Positions 18,406 to 26,671 of a DNA stretch of 64,000 nucleotides are shown here, in pieces (position 1 is the first letter of the stretch; the number at the start of each line of letters is the position of its first letter). This stretch comes from an uncultured Prevotellaceae bacterium (GTDB taxonomy: Bacteria > Bacteroidota > Bacteroidia > Bacteroidales > Bacteroidaceae), in NCBI GenBank assembly GCA_900320585.1, contig ONSV01000009.1, positions 1-64,000 of the forward strand. The letters are read 5' to 3'. The notes beneath the pieces were generated by a model. It saw nothing but the letters and a program-made list of their open reading frames with translations, ran no database searches and was not told where the DNA came from. The position numbers were made by a program, and so were the translations under genes.

Positions 18406-21390
18406 ATGAAATACCTTGCACCGCTCCTTGCCGTCCTTCTCCTGGCCATACCCTCGACACTCATTGGCCAGACCGTGAAGAAACCACCCCGGACGATGAA
18501 CTACTATCCCGACGGGGGTGGCATCGTATGTGTCAATGGAAACAACCGCTACACCCGGCCGCTCTATGGCAGCCACACCCGGTTCAGGCTCGAGACCAGC
18601 GACCGGCCCGTCTTCGCCACCTACGACCGGGAGCGCAGCGTCAACATCACGTTCTATATCCTTGACGGTGCAAAATGGCGACCCCTTGACTCCACCTCGT
18701 TCTGCGAGGCAAGATACGAAGGAGGAAGACGTGACTACACCCTTGGCGACGAGACTTGGGGCGACGCCTCTTTGCACATCAGCACCCTGGCCACCTACAA
18801 CACAGAGGGGGCCATCTGGCAGTTTCACCAGAAAGGATTTGCCTCGCCGCCACAATTGCAGGCCGTCGTACGGCCTGTGGCCAAAAACAAGATGGTGCGC
18901 GACGGCGACTACGGACTTGAGCCCCGGAGCAGTTTCGAAGGCCAGGGCACGCCCCTTCAGCAACTCTCCTGGACCTGCGACAGCAGTTCGTTCATCTTGC
19001 TCACCCCCGACAGTCTGCTCCTTGCCGACACGCTTGGCGCACAACATTTTGCGGAAGAGGAACTGTCGCGGCAGTCGCTCCTCTCCCATCTGCGTATCAG
19101 CACCCCCGACCCCTACATCAACACACTGGGCGCCAATCTTGTGGCCGCAGCCGACGGACTATGGGATGGCGAGACCTGGTTGCACGGCTGCTGTGGATGG
19201 CGCACACCGCTGGCTGGATGGCGCGCGGGATATGTGGCCGACGTGCTGGGATGGAACGAGAGGGCCATCTCGCATTTCAACGCCTATGCCCGCAGCATGG
19301 TGACCGATGTGCCACCCGTATACCCCCATCCCGCCCAAGACAGCACCTGCAACCTGGCACGTGCCGCCGAGCAATGGGGCACACCCATGTATAGCAACGG
19401 CTATATCTGCAAGTTGCCCGGCAAGACCGACAAGATGAGCCACTATGACATGAACCTCAACTACATCGATGAGCTGCTGTGGCATTTCTGCTACGATGCC
19501 GATACCATCTACATGCGTGCGATGTGGCCCATCCTCAAGGCCCATCTCGAATGGGAGAAGCGCAATTTCGACCCCGACGGCGACCATCTCTACGATGCCT
19601 ACTGCTGTATCTGGGCCAGCGACGCGCTCTACTATAACGGTGGGGCGGTGACCCACTCGTCGGCCTACAACTACCGTGGCAACCTGTTGGCGGCACGCAT
19701 CGCCGAGATCATCGGCGAGGACCCCACGCCTTATGCCCGCGAGGCCGGAGCCATCCTCAAGGCCATGAACCAGCGCCTCTGGCTTGGCGACGAGGGACAC
19801 TGGGCCGAGTACGAGGACCTGATGGGACTCCGGCGCCTGCACAAGAGCGCCGCCATCTGGTCGGTATACACCCCCATCGACTGTGGGGCCTGCAGCGCTG
19901 AGCAGGCCTGGCAAGCCACAGCCTATGCCCGACGGCACCTGCCTCAAATCCCCGTGGAATGGACCAGTGGCGGACAGATGGCTGCCGACGACGGCACCGA
20001 CTATGCCACCGTTAGCACCACCGACTGGCTGCCCTACGACTGGAGCACCAACAACGTGGCCCATGAAGAGGTGATGAACTTGGCACTGGCCTATTTCATT
20101 GCCGGACGTAACGAAGAGGGATTCCGGCTCCTCAAGAGTGATGTGCTCGATGGCATGTTCCTGGCCGCATGCCCAGGCAATTTCGGTCAGATCAGCTATT
20201 ACGACAAAGCCCGCAGCGAGGCCTACCGCGACTTTGGCGACAACGTGGGCATCTCGGCCCGTGCCATTGTCAACGGTCTCTTCGGCATACGCCCCGACGC
20301 TCTCAACGGCCGCTGCATCATCCAATACTCCCTGCCCGGAGACTGGAATGAAGCCAGCATCTCTACCCCTTATCTCGAATACTCTTTCCGCCGCGAGGGC
20401 ACGCGTCTTGTATACGACATTACCCAGCATTTCAGCCGACCTCTACGCATCATCCTGAAGGTGGGAACCGGCAACGGACAGTTTGTCGAGATAGAAGGTT
20501 CGGCACAGGAACGGCAGACTATTGTCGCCAACCTCAGCAATTATGGCACTCCACTGTCCACCGAAGTGGCCATGACGCCCGATGACCATGGCGAGGGCGT
20601 GGACATCGACCTGGCAGGTCTGGCCGACTTCATCATCGGCGAGAAGCAAGTGCCTATCGACATGAACAAGCTATGGAACGCCAACGTCGACGACATCTTC
20701 CGCAACAAGTACCTGTCGCCACGGCCACCCTACACCACACTGCAAATACCATGGCAAGGCATCGGACAGTGGTGCCTGCCACAGCGCACGGCACATATTG
20801 AGGATGACGGGCTCAGGGCGAAGAGCGTGAAAGGACTCTTCGACACGGGCATCGGCGTGAGTTTCCTCACTCCCGCCACCGGACCCAATATCGCCTATAC
20901 GTCATTATGGGACAACTATCCCGACAGGGTGGTCGTCCCTCTCAAGGGAAAGGCCTCGTATGCCTGTCTGTTGCTGGCCGGCAGCACCAACAATATGCAG
21001 AGCCGCATCGACAACGGCATCGTATGCGTGGAATACCGTGACGGGAGCTGCGACACCCTGCATCTTGAGAATCCCATCAACTGGTGCCCCATCGAACAAG
21101 AATACTACATCGACCAACTGGCTTTCACCACCGCCTCGCTCCGTCCCTACAGGGTGCACCTGGGCAGCGGGACCGTGGCACGCGAACTGGCCCCAATCAT
21201 CGGAACAGGGGCGTTCGAGAACTCTGTTCCCGGCAATCCCGACAGTGCCGAGCCCAGGGTCATCGACTGTGGTGCAGCCGAGATACTCAAGATGCCGCTC
21301 AATCCCCGCAAGCGGCTACGCCGGCTCACCCTGCGCACCCTCTCCAACGACGTGGTGATGGGACTGATGGCCGTCACACTGCTCAAATAG
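18406..21390 (+). CDS. DUF4450-type secreted glycoside-hydrolase-like protein
   Basis: A 994-residue protein with a signal peptide (residues 1-21, LLAVLLLAIPSTLIGQ). The N-terminal domain (MNYYPDGGGIVCVNGNNRYTR..., RPLYGS) resembles the DUF4450 family of Bacteroidetes. The central region (~residues 255-620), rich in H/W/D motifs such as WLHGCCGWRTPLAGWR, YDAYCCIWASDALYYNGG and EWTSGGQMAADDGTDYAT, looks like an (alpha/alpha)6 glycosidase barrel. A beta-rich C-terminal part follows. Substrate unknown; pairing with a CE2-like esterase suggests plant-polysaccharide or acetylated-glycan breakdown in the periplasm. The gene is GC-rich compared with the polysaccharide locus. Confidence 0.75.
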   Translation: MKYLAPLLAVLLLAIPSTLIGQTVKKPPRTMNYYPDGGGIVCVNGNNRYTRPLYGSHTRFRLETSDRPVFATYDRERSVNITFYILDGAKWRPLDSTSFCEARYEGGRRDYTLGDETWGDASLHISTLATYNTEGAIWQFHQKGFASPPQLQAVVRPVAKNKMVRDGDYGLEPRSSFEGQGTPLQQLSWTCDSSSFILLTPDSLLLADTLGAQHFAEEELSRQSLLSHLRISTPDPYINTLGANLVAAADGLWDGETWLHGCCGWRTPLAGWRAGYVADVLGWNERAISHFNAYARSMVTDVPPVYPHPAQDSTCNLARAAEQWGTPMYSNGYICKLPGKTDKMSHYDMNLNYIDELLWHFCYDADTIYMRAMWPILKAHLEWEKRNFDPDGDHLYDAYCCIWASDALYYNGGAVTHSSAYNYRGNLLAARIAEIIGEDPTPYAREAGAILKAMNQRLWLGDEGHWAEYEDLMGLRRLHKSAAIWSVYTPIDCGACSAEQAWQATAYARRHLPQIPVEWTSGGQMAADDGTDYATVSTTDWLPYDWSTNNVAHEEVMNLALAYFIAGRNEEGFRLLKSDVLDGMFLAACPGNFGQISYYDKARSEAYRDFGDNVGISARAIVNGLFGIRPDALNGRCIIQYSLPGDWNEASISTPYLEYSFRREGTRLVYDITQHFSRPLRIILKVGTGNGQFVEIEGSAQERQTIVANLSNYGTPLSTEVAMTPDDHGEGVDIDLAGLADFIIGEKQVPIDMNKLWNANVDDIFRNKYLSPRPPYTTLQIPWQGIGQWCLPQRTAHIEDDGLRAKSVKGLFDTGIGVSFLTPATGPNIAYTSLWDNYPDRVVVPLKGKASYACLLLAGSTNNMQSRIDNGIVCVEYRDGSCDTLHLENPINWCPIEQEYYIDQLAFTTASLRPYRVHLGSGTVARELAPIIGTGAFENSVPGNPDSAEPRVIDCGAAEILKMPLNPRKRLRRLTLRTLSNDVVMGLMAVTLLK

Positions 21391-21398
21391 GTATCATC

Positions 21399-23024
21399 AT
21401 GCCGTGTCTCCATCCCCTTTACTCCCACTTGCCTCGTCCTGGGCGGCTCAACAATCCCTTCGGCTACATCCCCTCACCCCTGTGCCAACAAGCCGCAGAA
21501 GAAGTGCGACGATACATCGAGTCGGTGGCAACATGGCAGGAGGAACTCCGTCGTGGTAAGATGTTCGGTGTGCTCGTGGTGGAAGACGGACAAGGCCAAC
21601 TGGGATTCCTGGCCGCCTACTCCGGATTGCTGGCCGACCGGAACGACTGGGATTGGTTCGTGCCCCCCGTTTTCGACTTTCTGCAACCTGATGGCTACTT
21701 CAAGCAAGAAGAATCAGCCATCAGCCATATCAACCAACAGATAGGGCAATTGGAACAGTCGGAGGAATGGCATCAAGCCCACAAGCAATGGGAGGAGACC
21801 TGTCGGCTCCAGACAGCCGAGCAGATGACCTTCAAGGAAAAAATGGCAGCGGCCAAAGCGCGTCGCGACCAAATCAGGCTCTCAAGGTTGTCGCACCCCG
21901 ACCAACAAGCACCCACGGAGGAAGAACTGGTGAGAGAGAGCCAGAAGATGAAAGCCGACCTTCGCAGAATGAGAAAACGTCATACCGAGGCACTGACACC
22001 CCTGGCCGACAAGGTGAACCGACTGGAAAAAGAATCCGACATCCTGAGACATGAGCGAAAGCGACGTTCCGACGCATTGCAGCGCTGGCTCTTCACCCAC
22101 TTTGTGGTGCGAAACGGCCTCAGTGAGGAGCGCCATCTGCTCGATATCTTTTCCAACACCTCCACACCCATCCCTCCCTCTGGGGCAGGAGAGTGTTGCG
22201 CGCCCAAACTGCTGCAGTATGCATACCTGCACCAACTGCGGCCACTCTCCATTGCAGAGTTCTGGTGGGGAGACTCGCCGGTGGGCACGTTGCGCCGCCA
22301 TCTCGGCTACTACCCCGCCTGTAGGGGCAAATGCCTTCCTATCCTCACCCATATGCTCCAAGGCATCGACGTGGACGACAACCCATGGGAGCAGACCAAG
22401 GTGGCCGTTCCCGAAATCATCTACGAAGACGAATGGATTATCGTGCTATGCAAACCAGCCGGAATGCTCTCTGTACCAGGAAAAATTTCGCAACAGTCGG
22501 TATGGTCGTTCGTCCGCAGCCATTGTCCGGAGGCCACGGGCCCGTTGCTCGTGCACCGTCTCGACATGGCCACTTCCGGGCTGCTTGTGGCCGCCAAGAC
22601 CAAACAAGCGCACCAAGACCTTCAGGCACAGTTCCATCACCGCACGATAGAGAAAACTTATGTGGCACTACTCGAGAGCCCACTACCAGCCGATATGCCT
22701 TCAGAGGGAATCATTACCCTGCCACTGAGTGCCGACCCCCTGGACAGACCACGGCAGCAAGTTGACTATGTCAATGGCAAACCAGCCATCACACGCTACG
22801 CCACCACCGACCGCCAACGCGTCATCCTACAGCCCAAGACCGGACGCACCCACCAGTTGCGGGTGCATTGTGCCCATCCCGACGGACTCAACCGGCCCAT
22901 CAAGGGCGACACCCTTTACGGCTCTCCCTCCGACCGTCTCTACCTCCATGCCGAAAGCATCACTTTTGTTCATCCCTTGACCAAAAAAAGGGTGACTTTT
23001 TCTTCTAATGGAACTCCTTTCTAA
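21399..23024 (+). CDS. RluA-family pseudouridine synthase with long N-terminal extension
   Basis: The C-terminal ~210 residues are an RluA-type pseudouridine synthase: IIYEDEWIIVLCKPAGMLSVPG, then the catalytic HRLDMATSGLL (Asp389) and LQPKTGRTHQLRVH. The enzyme isomerises specific uridines in rRNA or tRNA. The first ~330 residues include a Glu/Lys/Arg-rich coiled coil (about 110-225) and a Trp-rich segment. Fusions of this type recur in Bacteroidetes but the role of the extension is unclear. The ATG at 21399, 8 bp after the DUF4450 stop, is preferred to upstream in-frame codons, which overlap that gene. Confidence 0.88.
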   Translation: MPCLHPLYSHLPRPGRLNNPFGYIPSPLCQQAAEEVRRYIESVATWQEELRRGKMFGVLVVEDGQGQLGFLAAYSGLLADRNDWDWFVPPVFDFLQPDGYFKQEESAISHINQQIGQLEQSEEWHQAHKQWEETCRLQTAEQMTFKEKMAAAKARRDQIRLSRLSHPDQQAPTEEELVRESQKMKADLRRMRKRHTEALTPLADKVNRLEKESDILRHERKRRSDALQRWLFTHFVVRNGLSEERHLLDIFSNTSTPIPPSGAGECCAPKLLQYAYLHQLRPLSIAEFWWGDSPVGTLRRHLGYYPACRGKCLPILTHMLQGIDVDDNPWEQTKVAVPEIIYEDEWIIVLCKPAGMLSVPGKISQQSVWSFVRSHCPEATGPLLVHRLDMATSGLLVAAKTKQAHQDLQAQFHHRTIEKTYVALLESPLPADMPSEGIITLPLSADPLDRPRQQVDYVNGKPAITRYATTDRQRVILQPKTGRTHQLRVHCAHPDGLNRPIKGDTLYGSPSDRLYLHAESITFVHPLTKKRVTFSSNGTPF

Positions 23025-23059
23025 TATTATCCCGACGGGCTCAATGGCTGTTAGCTGTG

Positions 23060-23083
23060 GTAATGTCTGAACTTCTGAACTAC
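23060..23083. repeat. Dispersed 'GTTCAGAAGTTCAG' element, copy 1
   Basis: GTAATGTCTGAACTTCTGAA is the reverse complement of the TTCAGAAGTTCAGACATTAC core seen at 35703-35750 and 51007-51068. Confidence 0.7.
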
Positions 23084-23121
23084 TTGCAATTTGCTAAAGA
23101 AGAGATAAAACGTGTGATTTA

Positions 23122-23153
23122 TTTGCTCTCTTTCGCTGAAATAACTACCTTTG
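23122..23153 (+). promoter_or_regulatory. Promoter (TTTG-20-TACCTTTG) of the FAD-enzyme operon
   Basis: TTTG at 23122-23125 and TACCTTTG at 23146-23153 with 20-nt spacing give a strong consensus promoter ~110 nt upstream of the ATG at 23264. Confidence 0.7.
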
Positions 23154-23263
23154 CAAAATTCTAAACCATTTGATTGGCGAATCAAGCCGTCAGCATCTCA
23201 CAAATTTCCTTATCCAGAAGGAGATTATTTTATTCGCTTAATCACAACTTACAGGTAGCAGAC

Positions 23264-24502
23264 ATGTCAAAAGCAAGAGTGGCCATTATTGGCGCGGGAA
23301 TCTCGGGACTGAGTACAGGACATTTCCTTAAAAATCGATACGACGTAACCTTATATGAGAAAGAGAGCGTGCCGGGTGGACTTATCAGATGTGACAACAC
23401 CAGGGGTTTGTTCCATCTATGTGGAGGACATGTGTTCAATTCCAAGCGGCAAGATGTGCTTGACTGGTTCTGGAGTCATTTCGACAGAGATAAGGAGTTT
23501 GTCAAAGCAGAAAGAAACAGTGTCGTTTTTCTCAATGACCAACAACACATACCCTATCCAATAGAGAACCATATGTATTTGGCTGATGAAGAAACCCAGC
23601 GGCGCTTCATCAATGATATGATTTCCATCAGCAAGGAAGAAGATTATCAACCTCAAAATTTTGAGGATTTTCTTAGGCATCGTTTCGGAGAAACACTTTA
23701 TCAATTGTACTTTAACCCATACAATAAAAAAGTGTGGCGCCGACCCCTCAACACCGTGCCACTATCGTGGTTGGAAGGCAAACTTCCCATGCCCACCGTC
23801 GAGGAAATGATTTTCAACAATATGAATCATGTGGAGGAAAAACAATTCGTTCACTCCACATTCTGGTACGCCAAACAGCAGGGTTCTCAATTTATTGCCT
23901 CTCGCTTAGCCGAAGGTCTTCATATCAAATTCTGCAAGAATATCGACCTGATACGCTATAATAGTGAACAATGGGAGGTCGAAGGAGAAGAATACGACAA
24001 ATTGGTCTTTTGCGGCAACATCAAAGACATGGTGAGAATAATCAGCGGGGTGGATATGGAGTTCTTCAGCAAGGATGTCGAAAAACTGGAATTCCATGGC
24101 ACCACAAGCGTGTTCTGTGAGATTGACCATAATCCATACAGTTGGATCTATATGCCAAGCAGTGCACACGAAAGCCACCGCATCATATGCACGGGTAACT
24201 TCTCCCCAAACAACAATCCAGGCAACACCATGACTGGCACCATAGAATTCACCGACGAACTAAACAAAGAGGAGATCGAGGATAATCTGAAACGCATTCC
24301 TCTACATCCCAAATACATCAAACACCAGTTCAATCCATACACATACCCCATTCAGGACAAGAACACCAAACAGCTCATTTCCCAAATCAAGTCCTATCTC
24401 AAGCCATATCACTTCTATTTTACCGGCAGATTTGCCGACTGGGAATATTACAATATGGATGTGGCTATTGGCGCAGCCATGGATTTATGCAAAACTATTT
24501 AA
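23264..24502 (+). CDS. FAD-dependent amine oxidase/UDP-galactopyranose-mutase-like protein
   Basis: The N-terminus VAIIGAGISGLSTG and the following LYEKES are an FAD-binding Rossmann motif. GGLIRCDNTRGLFHLCGGHVFN is typical of the UDP-galactopyranose mutase/protoporphyrinogen-oxidase-like flavoprotein group in glycan loci, and FTGRFADWEYYNMD near the C-terminus is the second FAD contact. A sugar-nucleotide substrate is likely but not provable. The ATG at 23264 places the Rossmann motif at the start of the protein. Only 4 bp separate it from the next gene. Both are AT-richer than the neighbours, suggesting horizontal origin. Confidence 0.8.
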   Translation: MSKARVAIIGAGISGLSTGHFLKNRYDVTLYEKESVPGGLIRCDNTRGLFHLCGGHVFNSKRQDVLDWFWSHFDRDKEFVKAERNSVVFLNDQQHIPYPIENHMYLADEETQRRFINDMISISKEEDYQPQNFEDFLRHRFGETLYQLYFNPYNKKVWRRPLNTVPLSWLEGKLPMPTVEEMIFNNMNHVEEKQFVHSTFWYAKQQGSQFIASRLAEGLHIKFCKNIDLIRYNSEQWEVEGEEYDKLVFCGNIKDMVRIISGVDMEFFSKDVEKLEFHGTTSVFCEIDHNPYSWIYMPSSAHESHRIICTGNFSPNNNPGNTMTGTIEFTDELNKEEIEDNLKRIPLHPKYIKHQFNPYTYPIQDKNTKQLISQIKSYLKPYHFYFTGRFADWEYYNMDVAIGAAMDLCKTI

Positions 24503-24506
24503 CATT

Positions 24507-25397
24507 ATGGAAAAGAAAGTAGCACTTCTGGTTGTCTATAACCATAGATACGACAAGAACATACCTATCATAGAAAAACTGTATAAGAATCGTTTTTCTC
24601 ACGTCTACCAACTGATGCCTTTCTATGATGGAGACCACAAGAATGTCATTCCCGTATACGATAGTTCGCATTACTTCCAGAATTATATAGCACAGGCCTA
24701 CACACACTTGAAAAAGGAGGGGTTCACCCACTTCTTCATTGTGGCCGATGACATGATTCTGAATCCCAGAATCAACGAAAACAATCTTTGGGAAGAAATG
24801 GGCATCGACACAAATGACTGCTACATCTCCAGGATCTCCATTATCCAAGAGAGAAAAAACTTTTGGACACATTCGCCAAAGGCTATGAAATACAAAGTGA
24901 AGCAAAAAGGCGTGGAGGTTGAAAACATCTTACCTAGCAGAGAAGAAGCTGAGAAAATATTCGCGAAACATCATCTTCCAACAACAAAAGTCCCTATCCG
25001 AAGGTTTATCCCCAAATCATGGCATAACTTTTATAAATTTGTTTTGAAGCAAATGCCGTTTCCTCTCAAGATGGATTATCCACTTGTTGGAGGCTACTCA
25101 GATATTTTACTGCTCACACAAAAAGAGATGCCCAAATTCTGCCAGTATTGCGGAGCCTTTGCCGCCACCAAATTATTTGTAGAGATAGCTATTCCCACAT
25201 CTCTTTATCTCACAGCCGAAACCGTGAAATTAGACAAAGATGTGAAACTGAAAAGAGGTGATATTTGGTTCACCCAAATTAAAAAACTTGAAAACTACTA
25301 CGACAGGGATCTCCACAAGTTATTATTGGGATATCCAGAAAAACTACTCTTTATCCACCCTGTCAAATTATCCAGATGGAAGTATGACAGCATATAG
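24507..25397 (+). CDS. Uncharacterised glycosyltransferase-like protein
   Basis: A 296-residue cytoplasmic-looking protein. VALLVVYNHRYDKNIP at the N-terminus and FFIVADDMILNP near residue 85 recall a GT-A fold with an acidic DxD-like site, but there is no full match to a family I can name. It follows the FAD enzyme by 4 bp, so the pair probably acts on the same sugar, for example making and transferring a furanose-type residue. That link is inference. The gene is AT-rich and ends about 80 bp from the convergent pyridoxamine kinase gene. Confidence 0.65.
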   Translation: MEKKVALLVVYNHRYDKNIPIIEKLYKNRFSHVYQLMPFYDGDHKNVIPVYDSSHYFQNYIAQAYTHLKKEGFTHFFIVADDMILNPRINENNLWEEMGIDTNDCYISRISIIQERKNFWTHSPKAMKYKVKQKGVEVENILPSREEAEKIFAKHHLPTTKVPIRRFIPKSWHNFYKFVLKQMPFPLKMDYPLVGGYSDILLLTQKEMPKFCQYCGAFAATKLFVEIAIPTSLYLTAETVKLDKDVKLKRGDIWFTQIKKLENYYDRDLHKLLLGYPEKLLFIHPVKLSRWKYDSI

Positions 25398-25476
25398 ATG
25401 ATGTCAAGGATTCTGAATGAGCCCAACGAAATGAATTCCGAGCTATTGTCTGGGTTCCTGCAACTTCAGAACCCCA

Positions 25477-26292
25477 TTAAATAATACTCAGGAAATTCTC
25501 TACCGGTATACCGCGGTTCTTATCGGCATTGTCCTTGTTGAGGTCGATAAGACGGGCCACGGCATCCATCGCCTTGCGGGTGGATGGCTCCAAGGGCTCA
25601 CCTTGCAACAGATGGCCTATGAGCACGGCCGAAAAGATGTCGCCAGTGCCTGGAAAATGAACGGGAATCTCCGTATAGCCAAGTTGGAAACGGGTATCCT
25701 CGATATGATTATAGCCCACAACGCAATGCTCACCTTCTACCATCATACTGGTGATGATGACCGACTTGGTTCCAAACTCACGCAAGGCATCGACCAACCG
25801 GTTGGCTTCGTCCATGGTCACGCCATCCTTCTTATATTCCGTATCGGTAAGATAGCACGCCTCGGTGTAATTGGGATAGATGAGGTGAGCCACCGACAGC
25901 ATCTCGCGCATGCTGTTGATGGTAGAGGGAGTGACACCATTGTAGAGTTTTCCCTCATCGCCCATAATGGGATCGACGAAGATGGTGGTGCCTTTACTTG
26001 CTTGGTCACGGCAGTACTCCGACACGATGCCGGCCTGTCGCTCCGAGGCAATGAAGCCCGTGGCAATGGCATCGAACTCAAATCCCAGTTCCTTCCATAC
26101 AGGAAATACGCCCTTGATGTAGTCGGTGGTGTCGAGGATATTGAACTTGCCATAGTCAAGCGTGTTGGAAACCAAAGCCGTGGGCAAGTTGTAGACGGGT
26201 AGCCCCATATAGGAGAGAATGGGCAACATGGCCGCCGTGGCCACTTTCCCATATCCTGCTATATCATTGATAAGAAGTATCTGTTTGTTCAT
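25477..26292 (-). CDS. pdxK: Pyridoxamine/pyridoxine kinase
   Basis: A PfkB/ribokinase-superfamily vitamin B6 kinase: ILLINDIAGYGKVATAAMLP at the N-terminus, VDPIMGDEGKLY in the middle, and the anion-hole/catalytic block VHFPGTGDIFSAVL near residue 213 with the base Asp. It phosphorylates pyridoxal, pyridoxine or pyridoxamine to the 5'-phosphate. ATG at 26292 is preferred over an in-frame TTG two codons upstream. The gene is preceded by four tandem copies of a promoter-bearing repeat (26322-26650), the nearest with an intact -7 box on the minus strand. Whether it is the PdxK or PdxY subtype is not certain. Confidence 0.88.
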   Translation of the reverse strand: MNKQILLINDIAGYGKVATAAMLPILSYMGLPVYNLPTALVSNTLDYGKFNILDTTDYIKGVFPVWKELGFEFDAIATGFIASERQAGIVSEYCRDQASKGTTIFVDPIMGDEGKLYNGVTPSTINSMREMLSVAHLIYPNYTEACYLTDTEYKKDGVTMDEANRLVDALREFGTKSVIITSMMVEGEHCVVGYNHIEDTRFQLGYTEIPVHFPGTGDIFSAVLIGHLLQGEPLEPSTRKAMDAVARLIDLNKDNADKNRGIPVENFLSII

Positions 26293-26321
26293 TCTCAATT
26301 GTTGATAAACGCCTTACGCAC

Positions 26322-26650
26322 TGCAAAGGTAGTGCAAACCGAGCGGAATGCGAAACAAAACACGAAGTTTTTGTTTCCATTCCCGAGGTGCCGCCTACCT
26401 TCGGCCGCAGGCCAAAGGTAGTGCAAGGTGAGTGGAATTCCAAACAAACAACGAAGTTTTTGTTTGAATTCCCGAGCCGAAGCCTACCTTCGCCACGAAG
26501 TGGCAAAGTAGTGCAAGGTGAGCGAAAAGCAAAATAAAACGAAGTTTTTTTGGTTTTCCGAACCGCAGCCTACCTTCGCCACGAAGTGGCAAAGGCAGTG
26601 CAAGGTGAGCGAAAAGCAAAATATAATAAAGTTTATTTGCTTTTCCGAGT
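26322..26650 (-). repeat. Four tandem ~89-bp palindromic repeat units
   Basis: Units recur at 86-91 bp spacing (caaaggta-type boxes at 26324, 26413, 26504 and 26590). Each holds a long A/T-rich hairpin (arms e.g. 26345-26360/26368-26383 and 26611-26620/26636-26645) and units are joined by a second short hairpin (26403-26413, 26492-26504, 26578-26590). On the minus strand each unit ends in TGCACTACCTTTG or a decayed version. Arm sequences differ between units but stay complementary. The same unit occurs twice before pyrE. Confidence 0.85.
26324..26331 (-). promoter_or_regulatory. -7 element (TACCTTTG) for the B6 kinase gene
   Basis: The minus strand reads TACCTTTG 31 nt before the ATG at 26292. 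It is the last base block of repeat unit 1. The candidate TTTG at 26359-26356 has a long 24-nt spacer. Confidence 0.55.
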
Positions 26651-26659
26651 CTATTCAGT

Positions 26660-26667
26660 TAAATTTG
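26660..26667 (+). promoter_or_regulatory. -7 element (TAAATTTG) directly before the GH65-like gene
   Basis: TAAATTTG ends only 4 nt before the ATG at 26672, so transcription would start at or next to the start codon, giving a leaderless mRNA. Confidence 0.5.
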
Positions 26668-26671
26668 CAAC

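Noticed and set aside
19159..20430. A 423-codon minus-strand frame within the DUF4450-type gene
   Set aside because: Antisense artefact in a GC-rich gene; no domain recognised.
21084..21398. N-terminal extension of the RluA-type gene
   Set aside because: It overlaps the C-terminus of the DUF4450-type gene out of frame and encodes an unrelated sequence; ATG at 21399 is preferred.
26395..26619. Short repetitive frames in the palindromic array
   Set aside because: They arise from the repeat units themselves on both strands and change frame between units; no protein is expected.
26293..26640. Interpretation of the tandem repeats as a CRISPR-like array
   Set aside because: Units are contiguous, with no unique spacers. 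Variation is within palindromic arms and is compensatory, unlike CRISPR spacers.
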